From: CAMFLJ01 sp965279255
GTDB taxonomy: Bacteria > Actinomycetota > Acidimicrobiia > Acidimicrobiales > Acidimicrobilacustridaceae
Assembly: GCA_965279255.1 (NCBI GenBank)
Contig: OZ257146.1
Span: 1,116,001 to 1,180,000 of the forward strand
Reading direction: 5' to 3'
DNA length: 64,000 nt
The notes beneath the pieces were generated by a model, which was not told the origin of the DNA, searched no databases, and saw only the letters and a program-made list of their open reading frames with translations. Shown piece by piece: positions 44,178-53,357 of this stretch. Each line of letters opens with the position of its first letter. Position 1 is the first letter of the stretch. Position numbers and translations under genes: made by a program.

Positions 44178-44426
44178 GCCGTCGACCTCGTCGGGATCAC
44201 CCAGGTCGGCCAGCACCCGCAGGCTCAGCGCCGCCAGGCGGGCCACGTGGGGGTACAGCTCCGACAACGGGCGCTGCCCGTCGGGGAACGCGTCGGTCTC
44301 ATGGCGCAGCCGTTCGAGCCCGGCGATGGGGTCGGGCACCGCGAACTCCTCGTGGCGCATCGCCCACTGGTAGCCGACGACGGCGAGGGCCAGCTCGAGC
44401 GAGCGGTCGGGATCGGGGGAGGGCAT
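44133..44426 (-). CDS. Small conserved hypothetical protein
   Basis: A 97-residue helical soluble protein without Cys or a known motif (SLELALAVVGYQWAMRHEEF, LSELYPHVARLAALSLRVL). Its codon pattern is as strongly biased as its neighbours. The last 45 bases overlap the EamA gene. I do not recognise the family. Confidence 0.5.
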   Translation of the reverse strand: MPSPDPDRSLELALAVVGYQWAMRHEEFAVPDPIAGLERLRHETDAFPDGQRPLSELYPHVARLAALSLRVLADLGDPDEVDGLTGFEGFGLWRESR

Positions 44427-44613
44427 CGGGGGTGTCTACCGCCTTCGGTGCCCGATCGCGCCCCTGAGTGTGGGCACCCGCGGTGAGGCCCATGCCTCGG
44501 ACGTCCGTCCACCACGATCACCCGGACGCATGACCGATCGGTGAAGTGGGTACGGAGTGCAGGCCGGCAGCCACCGGCCGACGGGAACGACCCACAGTGC
44601 GGGCCCGTGAGAC

Positions 44614-44652
44614 CGAAGGTCCCCTGCCGCAGCACCTGCCGGGGGGCCTTCG
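44614..44652. other. Large hairpin in the 44.4-44.7 kb spacer
   Basis: CGAAGGTCCCC and GGGGGGCCTTCG (the last ending near 44652) can form a long stem. The 275-base spacer from 44427 to 44701 has no gene, and upstream of this hairpin are smaller inverted repeats (GCCGGCAGCCACCGGC). It could be a terminator or part of a structured RNA. I could not match it to a named RNA family. Confidence 0.35.
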
Positions 44653-44671
44653 TCGTTCTGGTCGTCGGTGG

Positions 44672-44691
44672 GAGACCGGTGGCCCGGTCTC
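44672..44691 (-). terminator. Terminator of tRNA-Gly
   Basis: GAGACCGG-TGGC-CCGGTCTC, an eight-bp perfect stem with a four-base loop, lies ten bases downstream of the tRNA-Gly 3' end on the minus strand. Confidence 0.6.
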
Positions 44692-44701
44692 GCCCGAGTG
44701 G

Positions 44702-44773
44702 AGCGGGTGACGGGAATCGAACCCGCATAGCCTGCTTGGAAGGCAGGGGCTCTAGCCATTGAGCTACACCCGC
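44702..44773 (-). tRNA. tRNA-Gly (anticodon TCC)
   Basis: GCGGGTG pairs with CACCCGC; anticodon arm CCTGC-CTTCCAA-GCAGG; T arm CGGGTTCGATTCCCG. The discriminator is T. No CCA is encoded. Confidence 0.93.
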
Positions 44774-44871
44774 AGGGACTGCGGTCCCGTGACGGGACGC
44801 CGAGACGCTACCGCGCCGGCGTGGTCGGGCGAGACGCCCCGACGGTCCCCGTCGAGGGTCGGGGCCGGTCG

Positions 44872-44877
44872 TACATT
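44872..44877 (+). promoter_or_regulatory. -10 element of a probable leaderless promoter
   Basis: TACATT, seven bases (GCGACCG), then ATG at 44885. This fixes the start of the membrane protein gene, whose open frame extends further upstream through the tRNA-Gly region. Confidence 0.55.
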
Positions 44878-44884
44878 GCGACCG

Positions 44885-45583
44885 ATGGCCGACGCCCCCG
44901 CCGAGCAGGAGCCCGCCCCCGGGCCGGGGGTCGGCGACACCGCGTCGGACGACTACCGCGAGCCGCGCTGGTCGGCGGCGCTCGCCCTCGTGGCCGCCGT
45001 TGTCCTCTACCTCGGGTTGCCCCAGGCGTTCATCGTCGGTCCCCGCTGGCTGCTGCCGGTGCTGGAGGGGGTGCTGCTCGTCCCGCTGCTCATCGCCGAT
45101 CCCGACCGCACCCAGCGCGACACCAAGGCGCTCCGGGTCGCGTCGATCCTGCTCATCGCCCTGCTCAGCCTGGCGACGCTGGCCGCGCTCGTGCTGCTGG
45201 TGCACGACATCCTGCGCAGCCGTGACATCGGTGGGAGCAACCTCATCTACTCGGCGATCGCGCTCTGGGGCACGAACGTCATCATCTACGGGCTCTGGTA
45301 CTGGGAGCTCGACGGCGGCGGACCGAATGCCCGTCACGACCGGGCGACCCACGACCGCGACTTCCTCTTCCCGCAGCAGGCGGCGCCCGAGGTCTTCGTG
45401 AAGCCGTGGCACCCGTCGTTCTTCGACTACCTCTACCTGTCGTTCACCAACTCCACCGCGTTCAGCCCCACCGACACCATGCCGCTGACCACTTGGTCGA
45501 AGGCGCTGATGATGGCGCAGTCGGCCTCGGCGCTGGTGACCGTCGCCCTCGTGGCGGCGAGGGCCGTGAACCTCCTCGCCTGA
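44885..45583 (+). CDS. Six-span membrane protein, family uncertain (DUF1345/ion-channel-like)
   Basis: A 232-residue protein with a polar N terminus and about six hydrophobic segments (WSAALALVAAVVLYLGLP, LLPVLEGVLLVPLLIA, VASILLIALLSLATLAALVLLV, YSAIALWGTNVIIYGLWYW, YLYLSFTNSTAFSPTDTMPL, ALVTVALVAARAVNLL). The fifth segment has Thr/Ser-rich pore-like character. I tentatively compare it with DUF1345; I cannot give a function. The ATG is fixed by the TACATT element seven bases upstream. Confidence 0.65.
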   Translation: MADAPAEQEPAPGPGVGDTASDDYREPRWSAALALVAAVVLYLGLPQAFIVGPRWLLPVLEGVLLVPLLIADPDRTQRDTKALRVASILLIALLSLATLAALVLLVHDILRSRDIGGSNLIYSAIALWGTNVIIYGLWYWELDGGGPNARHDRATHDRDFLFPQQAAPEVFVKPWHPSFFDYLYLSFTNSTAFSPTDTMPLTTWSKALMMAQSASALVTVALVAARAVNLLA

Positions 45584-45626
45584 CCGGTCGGTCGCCCGCT
45601 CGAGGGGTCGGGAGGCGGGGTGCCGA

Positions 45627-46904
45627 TCAGCCGCCGAGGGCCTGCTGGCCGCCGATGCTCGCCCCGGGGTCGGGCTCGTCCCATGCGGTGCCCCCGTTGC
45701 GGCCACCGAGCTCGGGGCACTCGCCGGCGAAGACGCCCCACGAGCACTCCCACCCGGGCACGACCCAGTCGTGCAACATCCACACGCCGTCGAGGGCGAC
45801 CTTGCGGCCGCCGCGGGCGGCGCAGTCGGCGTCGCTCACCGACTCGCCCCCGACGACGACCCCGCCCTTGAGGCAGAGGCCGCCGTTGAAGTTGTGCTGG
45901 TGCCAGAGGTCGTTGGAGCCGGCGAAGCCGACGGGGGCCTCACCGCCGCTGTAGACGAGGTAGCTCAGCCCGATGATCTTCGAGTCGGGGTTGGTGCCGT
46001 CGAAGAGCAGCTCCGACGGGTGGGCCGGGTCGAACGACCGGGCGAGCAGCACGTTGGTGTAGTGGGCGCCGATGCACGGCACGAAGCTCACCGACATCCG
46101 GTAGCCGTCGGCCTCGGCGTCGGCGACGGTGGGGTAGCGGGCGGCCGCGGCGCGAGCCTGCTCCTGCTGGGCCGCCAGCTCGATGCGCTCGGCCTCGGTG
46201 ATCGGTTGCTGCGCGGTGGGCCCGCGGTGGCTGTGGCCCTCGGCGTCGGTCGCGATCTGGCCGGGAGAGGCGGCGGGCCCGGACTTCTCACACGGCGTGG
46301 AGCCGTCGAGGGCGACGGTGGTGCCGTGGTCGTGCCCGTCGGCGGCGGTGCCCGAGTGGGTGTGCCCGGCGGACTCGTGGGCTTCGACGTAGGAGGGGGT
46401 GAGCATCACGGCGGCGACGACGACGGCGCCCACGGACAGGGCCGCCACGCTGAACCGGGCGCTCCACCGGTCGCGGACGGGCCGAGCGAGGCGATCGGGG
46501 ATGGCGAGGGCGATGCCGGAGAGCACGACGACGCCGGCCTCGAGCACCGAGCACACGATGTCGGGTGCCGCCGGGTCCTCGGTGCGCAGGGCCTCCGGGC
46601 CGAAGGGCAGGCCGACGGTGCGCGACACGGCCCAGGTCACGACGATGAGGGCGTTGAGCACCAGAGCGGTGCGCCACACCCACGGTCGGGGGCGGGCGAC
46701 CACCACGACGGCGAAGGCGATCTGGGCGGCGCCCACCAGGACGAAGAACCAGCCGTGGGCCCAGTCCTCGCTCAGGTGGTGCGGCGCGTAGCCGAGGTGA
46801 ACGGCGCCGGCCGCGGCCGACAGCGCGGCGGCCAGTGCGCCCAGATAGCCGGCGTAGGTGCGCCCGGAGCTCTCGCTCCGGGGCGTCGCGTCGATGGTGT
46901 CCAT
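45627..46904 (-). CDS. Membrane protein with His-rich linker and extracellular domain, family unknown
   Basis: A 425-residue protein. The N-terminal ~170 residues hold five membrane segments (AGYLGALAAALSAAAGAV, WFFVLVGAAQIAFAVVVVA, LVLNALIVVTWAVS, EAGVVVLSGIALAIP, SVAALSVGAVVVAAVML). A His-rich stretch with five HxH-like pairs follows (SAGHTHSG, DGHDHG, EGHSHRG). A conserved extracellular domain of about 180 residues has spaced Cys and NDLWHQHNFNGG. Such His clusters suggest metal binding, perhaps copper or zinc, which is inference. The ATG at 46904 has GGGGGA upstream. Confidence 0.6.
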   Translation of the reverse strand: MDTIDATPRSESSGRTYAGYLGALAAALSAAAGAVHLGYAPHHLSEDWAHGWFFVLVGAAQIAFAVVVVARPRPWVWRTALVLNALIVVTWAVSRTVGLPFGPEALRTEDPAAPDIVCSVLEAGVVVLSGIALAIPDRLARPVRDRWSARFSVAALSVGAVVVAAVMLTPSYVEAHESAGHTHSGTAADGHDHGTTVALDGSTPCEKSGPAASPGQIATDAEGHSHRGPTAQQPITEAERIELAAQQEQARAAAARYPTVADAEADGYRMSVSFVPCIGAHYTNVLLARSFDPAHPSELLFDGTNPDSKIIGLSYLVYSGGEAPVGFAGSNDLWHQHNFNGGLCLKGGVVVGGESVSDADCAARGGRKVALDGVWMLHDWVVPGWECSWGVFAGECPELGGRNGGTAWDEPDPGASIGGQQALGG

Positions 46905-46947
46905 CCGGTCCCCCAGGTGGTGTTGTACGGGCCGTGGCGCGGCCCAG

Positions 46948-47021
46948 TCGGGGAAGGGGGATTTGAACCCCCGGCCTCCTGCTCCCAAAGCAGGCGCGCT
47001 GCCAAACTGCGCCATTCCCCG
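46948..47021 (-). tRNA. tRNA-Pro (anticodon TGG)
   Basis: CGGGGAA pairs with TTCCCCG; anticodon arm CCTGC-TTTGGGA-GCAGG; T arm GGGGGTTCAAATCCCCC. CCA is not encoded. Upstream of the five-span membrane protein gene on the same strand. Confidence 0.93.
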
Positions 47022-47097
47022 GAGGCAGCGAGCGTACCGCCCACCCGGCGGTGGCCGGTGCCCGGGCCCGGTCGGGGTCAGCCTCGCCGGTGGCCGT

Positions 47098-47904
47098 TCA
47101 GCGGCGGGTCCCGCCGCTGAGGTGGCGAAGCGGTCGGGTCACGACCGGCCTGACCTCCAGCGGGCGTCCTCCGCCGGCGGGGGACAGGACCATCTCCGTG
47201 GAGCCCCAGCCGGCGACCCAGGCCACCGGCTCGAGGTCGACGCCGAAGCGGCGCAGGCCACGGTTGATCACCACGACGGGGTCGTCGCCGGCCTCGCGGG
47301 ACAGCGCCACGACCCCCAGGGCGACCTGGCCGCCGAGCCCGTCGACCGTCGTGTGGTCGAGCCGTGCCCGCACCGCGAGCCACTGCTCGCCGGACAGGCA
47401 CCTCCTCGTCCGGCGCAGGGCACGGGCCCGGACGAGACCCCAGACGAGGGCGGTGCCGCCGGCGCCGAGGAGGATCACGCCGGGAACGTCCCAGCCCGGG
47501 CGGTCGAGCTCGCCCGCCATGCGGGCCCCGGCCGGGTCGTCCGGAGGCACGAGCACCTCGACCGACTGGCCCACCGAGTAGTGGAGGATCGTGCCGCCGA
47601 CGGCGTTGGTGACGGTCCGCTCGGTGCCGCGGTCGAGGAAGGTGAAGGTGACCCGGCCCCGCTCGTTGCCACCGCCGTTGACCCGTTGCGGGGCGACCGC
47701 GGTGACGGTGGCGGTCACCCGGGCCCCGCTCTCCTCGAGGGTGCGGCCCGGGTCGCCACCGGCCCGCAGCAGCCACCCGCCGAGCAGGAGGGCGATGATC
47801 CCGAACGAGATCGAGGCGCCTCGGATGGCCCCGGCGCGACGCAGCGCGGTCCTCGTGGCCGGCTCGGCGGCGGCCGGACGGGGCTCGAGGACGAGGTCGG
47901 CCAT
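47098..47904 (-). CDS. DUF3592-like membrane protein
   Basis: A 268-residue protein with two spans (SFGIIALLLGGWLLRAG near residue 35, and VPGVILLGAGGTALVWGLV near 145) flanking an extracytoplasmic beta-rich segment (VTATVTAVAPQRVNGG, GRVTFTFLDRGTERTV, YSVGQSVEVLVPPDDP). This arrangement is that of DUF3592 proteins; function unknown. The ATG at 47904 is preceded by GGGAG. It diverges from tig. Confidence 0.65.
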   Translation of the reverse strand: MADLVLEPRPAAAEPATRTALRRAGAIRGASISFGIIALLLGGWLLRAGGDPGRTLEESGARVTATVTAVAPQRVNGGGNERGRVTFTFLDRGTERTVTNAVGGTILHYSVGQSVEVLVPPDDPAGARMAGELDRPGWDVPGVILLGAGGTALVWGLVRARALRRTRRCLSGEQWLAVRARLDHTTVDGLGGQVALGVVALSREAGDDPVVVINRGLRRFGVDLEPVAWVAGWGSTEMVLSPAGGGRPLEVRPVVTRPLRHLSGGTRR

Positions 47905-48016
47905 GTCTCGATACTCCCAGCTGGAAAGGGATCGCGCCCGGTCAGGTCGCACTCCGAGGAGGATCCCGCCCCAGGGTGCACGGGGTCGGGGCGCCCACCG
48001 GTACACTCGCCGGACT

Positions 48017-49441
48017 GTGAAAGCCACTGTCGAGCCCCTCGAGGGCAACAAGGTCAAGCTCTCGGTCGAGGTCGACGAGCAGGAGTTCGAGCAGGCCGTC
48101 GATGCCGCGTTCAAGAAGATCGCGCGTGAGGTCCGCATCCCCGGGTTCCGCCCCGGCAAGGCGCCACGGCGTCTGCTGGAGTCTCGCCTGGGTACCGGGG
48201 CGGGCCGAGCCCAGGCCCTGAACGACTCCCTGCCGGACTACTACTCCGACGCCGTCAAGACCCACGAGGTCGATGTCATCGCCCCGCCGGAGATCGATGT
48301 GATCTCGGGCGAGGAGGAAGGCCCGGTCACCTTCGAGGCCGTCGTCGAGGTCCGTCCGGTGATCGAGCTCACCGGGTACGCCGACCTCTCCGTCGAGATC
48401 CCCGTGCCGTCGGCCACCGACGACGAGATCGAGGCCCAGATCGAGCGGGTCCGGTCCCAGTTCGCCGAGCTCGAGGTCGTGGAGCGGGCCGCCGACGACG
48501 GCGACTACGTCACCATCGACATCGAGGGCAGCCAGGACGGCGAGGTCCTCGAGGGCCTGGTCGCCAGCGCCTACCTCTACGAGGTCGGCACCGGGGCCAT
48601 CGTCCCCGAGCTCGACGAGCAGCTCCGCGGCGCCTCCGCCGGCGACGAGCTGGAGTTCGAGGCCGAGCACCCGAACAACTCCGAGGAGACCCCCGAGGAG
48701 GCGCTGCACTTCGAGGTCAGCGTCACCGAGGTCAAGGCCAAGGTGCTCCCCGACCTCGACGACGAGCTCGCCGCCCAGGCGTCGGAGTTCGACACCCTCG
48801 CCGATTGGCGCGACGACCTCGTCACCCGCCTCACGCAGGTCAAGCGGGCCCAGGCCCAGATGGCCGTGCGCGAGAAGGTCGGCGAGGCCCTCGCCGAGCT
48901 GGTCGACACCGAGCTGCCCGAGCCCCTGGTCGCGCAGGAGATGAACGAGCGCCTCCAGGACATGGCCATGCGGCTGCAGGCCCAGGGCCTCAGCCTCGAG
49001 CAGTGGCTGCAGTTCTCCGGCACCGAGACCGAGCAGTTCCTCGCCGACCTGCGCGAGACCGCCGAGCGGTCCGCCAAGGTCGACCTCGCCCTCCGGGCCG
49101 TCGCGGTGGCCGAGGCCATCGAGGCGCTCGAGGAGGACCTCGAGGAGGAGTACGCCGCGGTCGCCGAGCGGGTGAACGAGGACGCCGACACGGTGCGCGA
49201 GCAGCTCACCGAGGCCGGCCACATCCCCGCCCTGCGGGCCGACATCTCGAAGCGCAAGGCGCTCGAGTGGCTCACCGAGACCGTCACCATCGTCGACGAG
49301 GACGGCAACCCCGTCAGCTTCGCCGAACTGGCCCTCGTCGAGGTCGACGAGGACGACGACGAGATCACCGACAACGACAGCACCGACACCGCCGAGGCCA
49401 CCGAGGCCTCGACCCCGTCCGATGAAGGGGAGTCCGAGTGA
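48017..49441 (+). CDS. tig: Trigger factor
   Basis: A 474-residue ribosome-associated chaperone and prolyl isomerase. The ribosome-binding signature GFRPGKAPRRLLESRLG is near residue 45. The FKBP-like domain runs through about 150-240, and the helical C terminus includes EEYAAVAERVNEDADTVREQL. It has an acidic Thr/Asp-rich tail. A TACACT hexamer nine bases upstream of the GTG may be the promoter. clpP follows, overlapping by four bases (GTGA), and then clpX: the usual bacterial order. Confidence 0.95.
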   Translation: MKATVEPLEGNKVKLSVEVDEQEFEQAVDAAFKKIAREVRIPGFRPGKAPRRLLESRLGTGAGRAQALNDSLPDYYSDAVKTHEVDVIAPPEIDVISGEEEGPVTFEAVVEVRPVIELTGYADLSVEIPVPSATDDEIEAQIERVRSQFAELEVVERAADDGDYVTIDIEGSQDGEVLEGLVASAYLYEVGTGAIVPELDEQLRGASAGDELEFEAEHPNNSEETPEEALHFEVSVTEVKAKVLPDLDDELAAQASEFDTLADWRDDLVTRLTQVKRAQAQMAVREKVGEALAELVDTELPEPLVAQEMNERLQDMAMRLQAQGLSLEQWLQFSGTETEQFLADLRETAERSAKVDLALRAVAVAEAIEALEEDLEEEYAAVAERVNEDADTVREQLTEAGHIPALRADISKRKALEWLTETVTIVDEDGNPVSFAELALVEVDEDDDEITDNDSTDTAEATEASTPSDEGESE

Positions 49442-50103
49442 GTCAGCCCGAGGGCCTTGCCGGCCTGAAGATCAGCAACTACATCCCGAACCCGTCGGTC
49501 ATCTACGAGACCAACCGCGGGCAGACCATCACCGCCGATCTCTACTCGCGGCTGCTCAAGGAGAACATCATCTTCCTGGGCACCCCGATCGACGACACGG
49601 TCGCCAACCTGATCTGCGCCCAGTTGCTGCACCTCGAGTCGGAGAGCCCCGACAAGGACATCAACATCTACATCAACAGCCCCGGTGGCGACATCACGGC
49701 GCTGTTCGCGATCTACGACACGATGCAGTTCATCAAGCCGGACATCATGACGATCTGCCTCGGTCAGGCCGCGTCGGCCGCCGCGGTGCTGCTCGCCGCC
49801 GGCACGCCGGGCAAGCGCCTGGCCCTCCCTCACGCCCGTGTCCTCATCCACCAGCCCTACGCGGGTGCCCAGGGACAGGCCACCGACATCGAGCTGGCAG
49901 CCAAGGAGATCCTGCGCATGCGGGTCCTCCTCGAGGAGCTCCTCTCCGGCCACACCGGCCAGACGGTCGAGAAGATCCACCGCGACACCGACCGCGACTT
50001 TGTAATGTCGGCGGAGGAAGCCAAGGAGTACGGGATCATCGACGAGGTGATCTCGACCCGAGAGCTCGCCGACACCAGCGGCCCGATCACCGCCGTGCGC
50101 TGA
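49438..50103 (+). CDS. clpP: ATP-dependent Clp protease proteolytic subunit (clpX-linked copy)
   Basis: A 221-residue ClpP. The Ser is in GQAASAAAVLLAAG, the His in LPHARVLIHQP and the Asp in TDRDFVMSAEEA. Its N terminus has about 30 residues before the mature start, a possible propeptide. It overlaps tig (GTGA) and precedes clpX. Compared with the copy at 27254, the segment before Ser differs (GQAASAAA versus GLAASMGQ), consistent with two distinct subunit types. Confidence 0.95.
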   Translation: MSQPEGLAGLKISNYIPNPSVIYETNRGQTITADLYSRLLKENIIFLGTPIDDTVANLICAQLLHLESESPDKDINIYINSPGGDITALFAIYDTMQFIKPDIMTICLGQAASAAAVLLAAGTPGKRLALPHARVLIHQPYAGAQGQATDIELAAKEILRMRVLLEELLSGHTGQTVEKIHRDTDRDFVMSAEEAKEYGIIDEVISTRELADTSGPITAVR

Positions 50104-50140
50104 GGCGCACGCTGACATCACGGAGCGGGGGTACCCCAAC

Positions 50141-51412
50141 GTGGCGAAGTTCGGAGACGGTGGCGAGCTGCTGAAGTGCTCGTTCTGCGGTAAGTCTCAG
50201 AAGCAGGTGAAGAAGCTCATCGCAGGCCCGGGCGTCTACATCTGCGACGAGTGCATCGATCTCTGCAACGAGATCATCGAGGAGGAGCTGGCCGAGACCA
50301 GCGACCTCCGGTTCGACGAGCTCCCGAAGCCCCGCGAGATCTTCGAGTTCCTGAACGACTACATCGTCGGCCAGGAGCAGGCGAAGCGGGTCCTGTCGGT
50401 CGCGGTCTACAACCACTACAAGCGCGTCCAGTTCGGCGCGGCCCACCACGACGACGTCGAGCTGGCCAAGTCGAACATCCTCCTGCTCGGCCCCACGGGC
50501 TGTGGCAAGACGCTGCTGGCCCAGACCCTCGCCCGCATGCTCAACGTGCCGTTCGCCATCGCCGACGCCACCGCCCTCACCGAGGCCGGCTACGTGGGCG
50601 AGGACGTCGAGAACATCCTGCTGAAGCTGATCCAGGCCGCCGACTACGACGTCAAGAAGGCCGAGACCGGGATCATCTACATCGACGAGATCGACAAGAT
50701 CGCCCGCAAGGCCGAGAACCCGTCGATCACCCGCGACGTCTCGGGCGAGGGCGTCCAGCAGGCGCTGTTGAAGATCCTGGAGGGCACCACCGCCTCGGTG
50801 CCGCCCCAGGGGGGTCGCAAGCACCCCCACCAGGAGTTCATCCAGATCGACACCACCAACATCCTCTTCATCTGCGGTGGTGCCTTCGCCGGCATCGACA
50901 AGATCATCGAGAGCCGCATCGGCAAGAAGGGCATGGGCTTCTCCGCCGAGCTGCGCACCGAGCAGGCCGACCTCGGCAAGCTCTACACCTCGGTGCTCCC
51001 CGAGGACCTGCTCAAGTTCGGCCTCATCCCCGAGTTCATCGGGCGCCTGCCGGTCATCGGCGCGGTGGCCAACCTCGATCAGGAGGCCCTCGTCGAGATC
51101 CTCGTCGAGCCCCGCAACGCCCTGATCAAGCAGTACAAGAAGTTCTTCGAGTTCGAAGACGTCGAGCTCGAGTTCACCGACGACGCCCTCGCCGCGGTGG
51201 CCGACCAGGCCCTGCTGCGCGGCACCGGTGCCCGAGGTCTGCGGGCCATCCTCGAGGAGGTCCTCCTCGGGGTCATGTACGAGCTGCCCAGCCGTGACGA
51301 CATCGAGAAGGTCGTCATCGACGCCGAGGTCGTGCTCGACAAGGTGAACCCCACCCTCGTGCCCCGCACCGCCACCACGCGCACCACCCGCCCGCGCCGG
51401 GCCGCGTCCTGA
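50141..51412 (+). CDS. clpX: ClpX ATPase subunit
   Basis: A 423-residue AAA+ unfoldase. The N-terminal zinc-binding domain has CSFCGK and CDEC. Walker A is GPTGCGKT (about 122), Walker B IIYIDEIDKI, and sensor-II segment GTGARGLRAILEE. It feeds tagged proteins, including those carrying the tmRNA tag, to ClpP. The GTG start has a G-rich tract (GGGGG) nearby. It is separated from clpP by 37 bases. Confidence 0.96.
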   Translation: MAKFGDGGELLKCSFCGKSQKQVKKLIAGPGVYICDECIDLCNEIIEEELAETSDLRFDELPKPREIFEFLNDYIVGQEQAKRVLSVAVYNHYKRVQFGAAHHDDVELAKSNILLLGPTGCGKTLLAQTLARMLNVPFAIADATALTEAGYVGEDVENILLKLIQAADYDVKKAETGIIYIDEIDKIARKAENPSITRDVSGEGVQQALLKILEGTTASVPPQGGRKHPHQEFIQIDTTNILFICGGAFAGIDKIIESRIGKKGMGFSAELRTEQADLGKLYTSVLPEDLLKFGLIPEFIGRLPVIGAVANLDQEALVEILVEPRNALIKQYKKFFEFEDVELEFTDDALAAVADQALLRGTGARGLRAILEEVLLGVMYELPSRDDIEKVVIDAEVVLDKVNPTLVPRTATTRTTRPRRAAS

Positions 51413-51443
51413 CCGGTTCCGGCCGGCCCTCGTCAGCACCTTC

Positions 51444-52751
51444 GTGAACCTCGCCGAAGCCCTCCGTCACCTCGACGGGCACATCAACCTGGAAGCGACC
51501 GCCGGGGCCATCCACGGCCTGTCGCTCGAGCACATCCGCAGCGTCGTCGGCGTGCTGGGCGACCCCCAGGACGCCTTCAAGGTCATCCACGTCACCGGCA
51601 CCAACGGCAAGGGCTCCACGGCCCGGATGATCACGGCGCTTCTGGTCGAGCACGGCCTGTCGGTCGGCACCTACGCCAGCCCGCACCTGCAGCGGGTGAA
51701 CGAGCGGATCTCCTGGAACGGTGAGCCCATCACCGACGACCAGCTCGCCGAGCTCGTCACCGAGCTGGCCCGCCTGGTGCCCCTGTCGGGCATCGAGCCC
51801 TCGTACTTCGAGCTGCTCACCGCCGGGGCGCTCCTGTTCTTCGCCGAGAACGCGGTCGACGTGGCGGTCGTCGAGGTCGGGCTGCTCGGCCGCTACGACG
51901 CCACCAACGTGGTCGACGCCGACGTCGCCGTGGTCACCAACGTCGGCCAGGACCACACCGACGGCAAGGGCGACTGGCGCCAGGCCATCGCCTCGGAGAA
52001 GGCCGGCATCATCAAGCCCGACTCGTTCCTGGTGCTGGGGGAGCGCGACCCGCAGCTCCAGTCGGTGTTCCTCGCCGAGGGCCCGCGCGACGTCTGGGCC
52101 CGCCCCGCCGATTTCGACATCGTCTCCGACCGCCCTGCGGTGGGCGGGCACATGCTCGACGTGCAGACCCCGCTCGGCGTGCTCGAGGACCTCTTCCTCC
52201 CGCTGCACGGGAGCCACCAGGCCGACAACCTGGCGTGCGCCATCGCTGCCGTCGAGGCCTTCTTCGACCGGCCCCTCGACCACGAGATCGCCCAGGCCGC
52301 GCTCGCCGGCGTCACCACGCCGGGCCGGTTCGAGGTCATGGGCCACGGCCCGCTGGTGCTCATCGACGGTGCCCACAACCCGGAGGGCGCCCAGGCGGCG
52401 GCGCTGACCCTCACCGAGGAGTTCGACGTCCCCGGGCGCCGGGTCCTGGTGGTGGGGATGCTCGCCGGCCGCGACCCCGTGCAGATGCTCGAGGCCCTCG
52501 ACGTGCGCCGCGCCGACCTCGTCGTCGCCTGCACCCCGAACAGCCCGCGGGCGATGCCGGCCGCCGAGGTCGCCGCCGTCTCCCGGGCGCTCGGCGTGAT
52601 GACCGAGCAGATCGACGACGTCGCCACGGCCGTCACCCGGGCGCTGGCCGTCTCCACCGAGGACGACGTCGTGCTCGTCGCCGGCTCCCTCTACGTCGCC
52701 GGCGCCGCCCGCGCCCACCTCCTCTCGCTCGGCCCCGACCTCCACCCCTGA
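51444..52751 (+). CDS. folC: Bifunctional folylpolyglutamate/dihydrofolate synthase
   Basis: A 435-residue Mur-ligase-fold enzyme that adds glutamate to folates. The ATP loop is VTGTNGKGSTAR. Other landmarks are TYASPHLQRVNERIS, VVEVGLLGRYDATNV, TNVGQDHTD and LIDGAHNPEGAQA. The GTG start lies 31 bases after clpX, so it is co-transcribed. The block clpX-folC-ndk mirrors the order in mycobacteria. Confidence 0.93.
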   Translation: MNLAEALRHLDGHINLEATAGAIHGLSLEHIRSVVGVLGDPQDAFKVIHVTGTNGKGSTARMITALLVEHGLSVGTYASPHLQRVNERISWNGEPITDDQLAELVTELARLVPLSGIEPSYFELLTAGALLFFAENAVDVAVVEVGLLGRYDATNVVDADVAVVTNVGQDHTDGKGDWRQAIASEKAGIIKPDSFLVLGERDPQLQSVFLAEGPRDVWARPADFDIVSDRPAVGGHMLDVQTPLGVLEDLFLPLHGSHQADNLACAIAAVEAFFDRPLDHEIAQAALAGVTTPGRFEVMGHGPLVLIDGAHNPEGAQAAALTLTEEFDVPGRRVLVVGMLAGRDPVQMLEALDVRRADLVVACTPNSPRAMPAAEVAAVSRALGVMTEQIDDVATAVTRALAVSTEDDVVLVAGSLYVAGAARAHLLSLGPDLHP

Positions 52752-52827
52752 CGCCGCGCGGGCGCGGGTCGAAGCCGGAATCGGGACTGTCGCCGCGGGG
52801 GTCGCCTCGTCTAGGTTGTCCGATCCT

Positions 52828-53235
52828 ATGGATCGCACTCTGATCATCTGCAAGCCCGATGCCGTCGAGCGTGGCCTCGTCGGTGAGATCCTCGGCCGCT
52901 TCGAGCGCCGCAACCTCACCATCGCCGCCGCCGAGCTCCGCACCATCGACGCCGACACCGCCGGTCGCCACTACGAGGAGCACGCCGGCAAGCCGTTCTA
53001 CGGCGATCTGGTGGAGTTCATCACCCGTGGGCCGGCGCTCATCGCCGTGATCGAAGGCCCCGAGGACACCTGGAAGGTCGTGCGCACGATGATGGGCGCC
53101 ACCAACCCGCGTGAGTCCGCTCCCGGCACCATCCGGGGCGATCTGGGCATCCTCTTCACCGAGAACCTCATCCACGGCAGCGACAGCCTCGAGTCGGCGG
53201 CGAGGGAGATCGAGATCTTCTTCCCCGGCCTGTAG
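52828..53235 (+). CDS. ndk: Nucleoside diphosphate kinase
   Basis: A 135-residue NDK that equilibrates NTP and NDP pools. MDRTLIICKPDAVERGLVGEIL and PGTIRGDLG are standard; the catalytic His is in NLIHGSDS. TAGGTT lies ten bases before the ATG and may be a promoter. The next gene starts after a 122-base spacer. Confidence 0.96.
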   Translation: MDRTLIICKPDAVERGLVGEILGRFERRNLTIAAAELRTIDADTAGRHYEEHAGKPFYGDLVEFITRGPALIAVIEGPEDTWKVVRTMMGATNPRESAPGTIRGDLGILFTENLIHGSDSLESAAREIEIFFPGL

Positions 53236-53357
53236 GTGGCTCGCTTCGTCCGTTCCACCGCCGATGCCCGTCGATGGTGACGGCGCGGTCGGTCGTCTCG
53301 TCGCCTAGCCTGTCCCAGAGCACCTCGCTCTCGACCTCCCCGGGGAGGGTCAGCCGC

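Noticed and set aside
50128..50137. GGGGTACCCC palindrome before clpX as another CstR-type site
   Set aside because: The half-sites are in reversed order (GGGG-TACCCC rather than TACCCC-GGGGTA). GGGTACCC-like palindromes also occur before murI and cstR and are short enough to be chance in GC-rich DNA.
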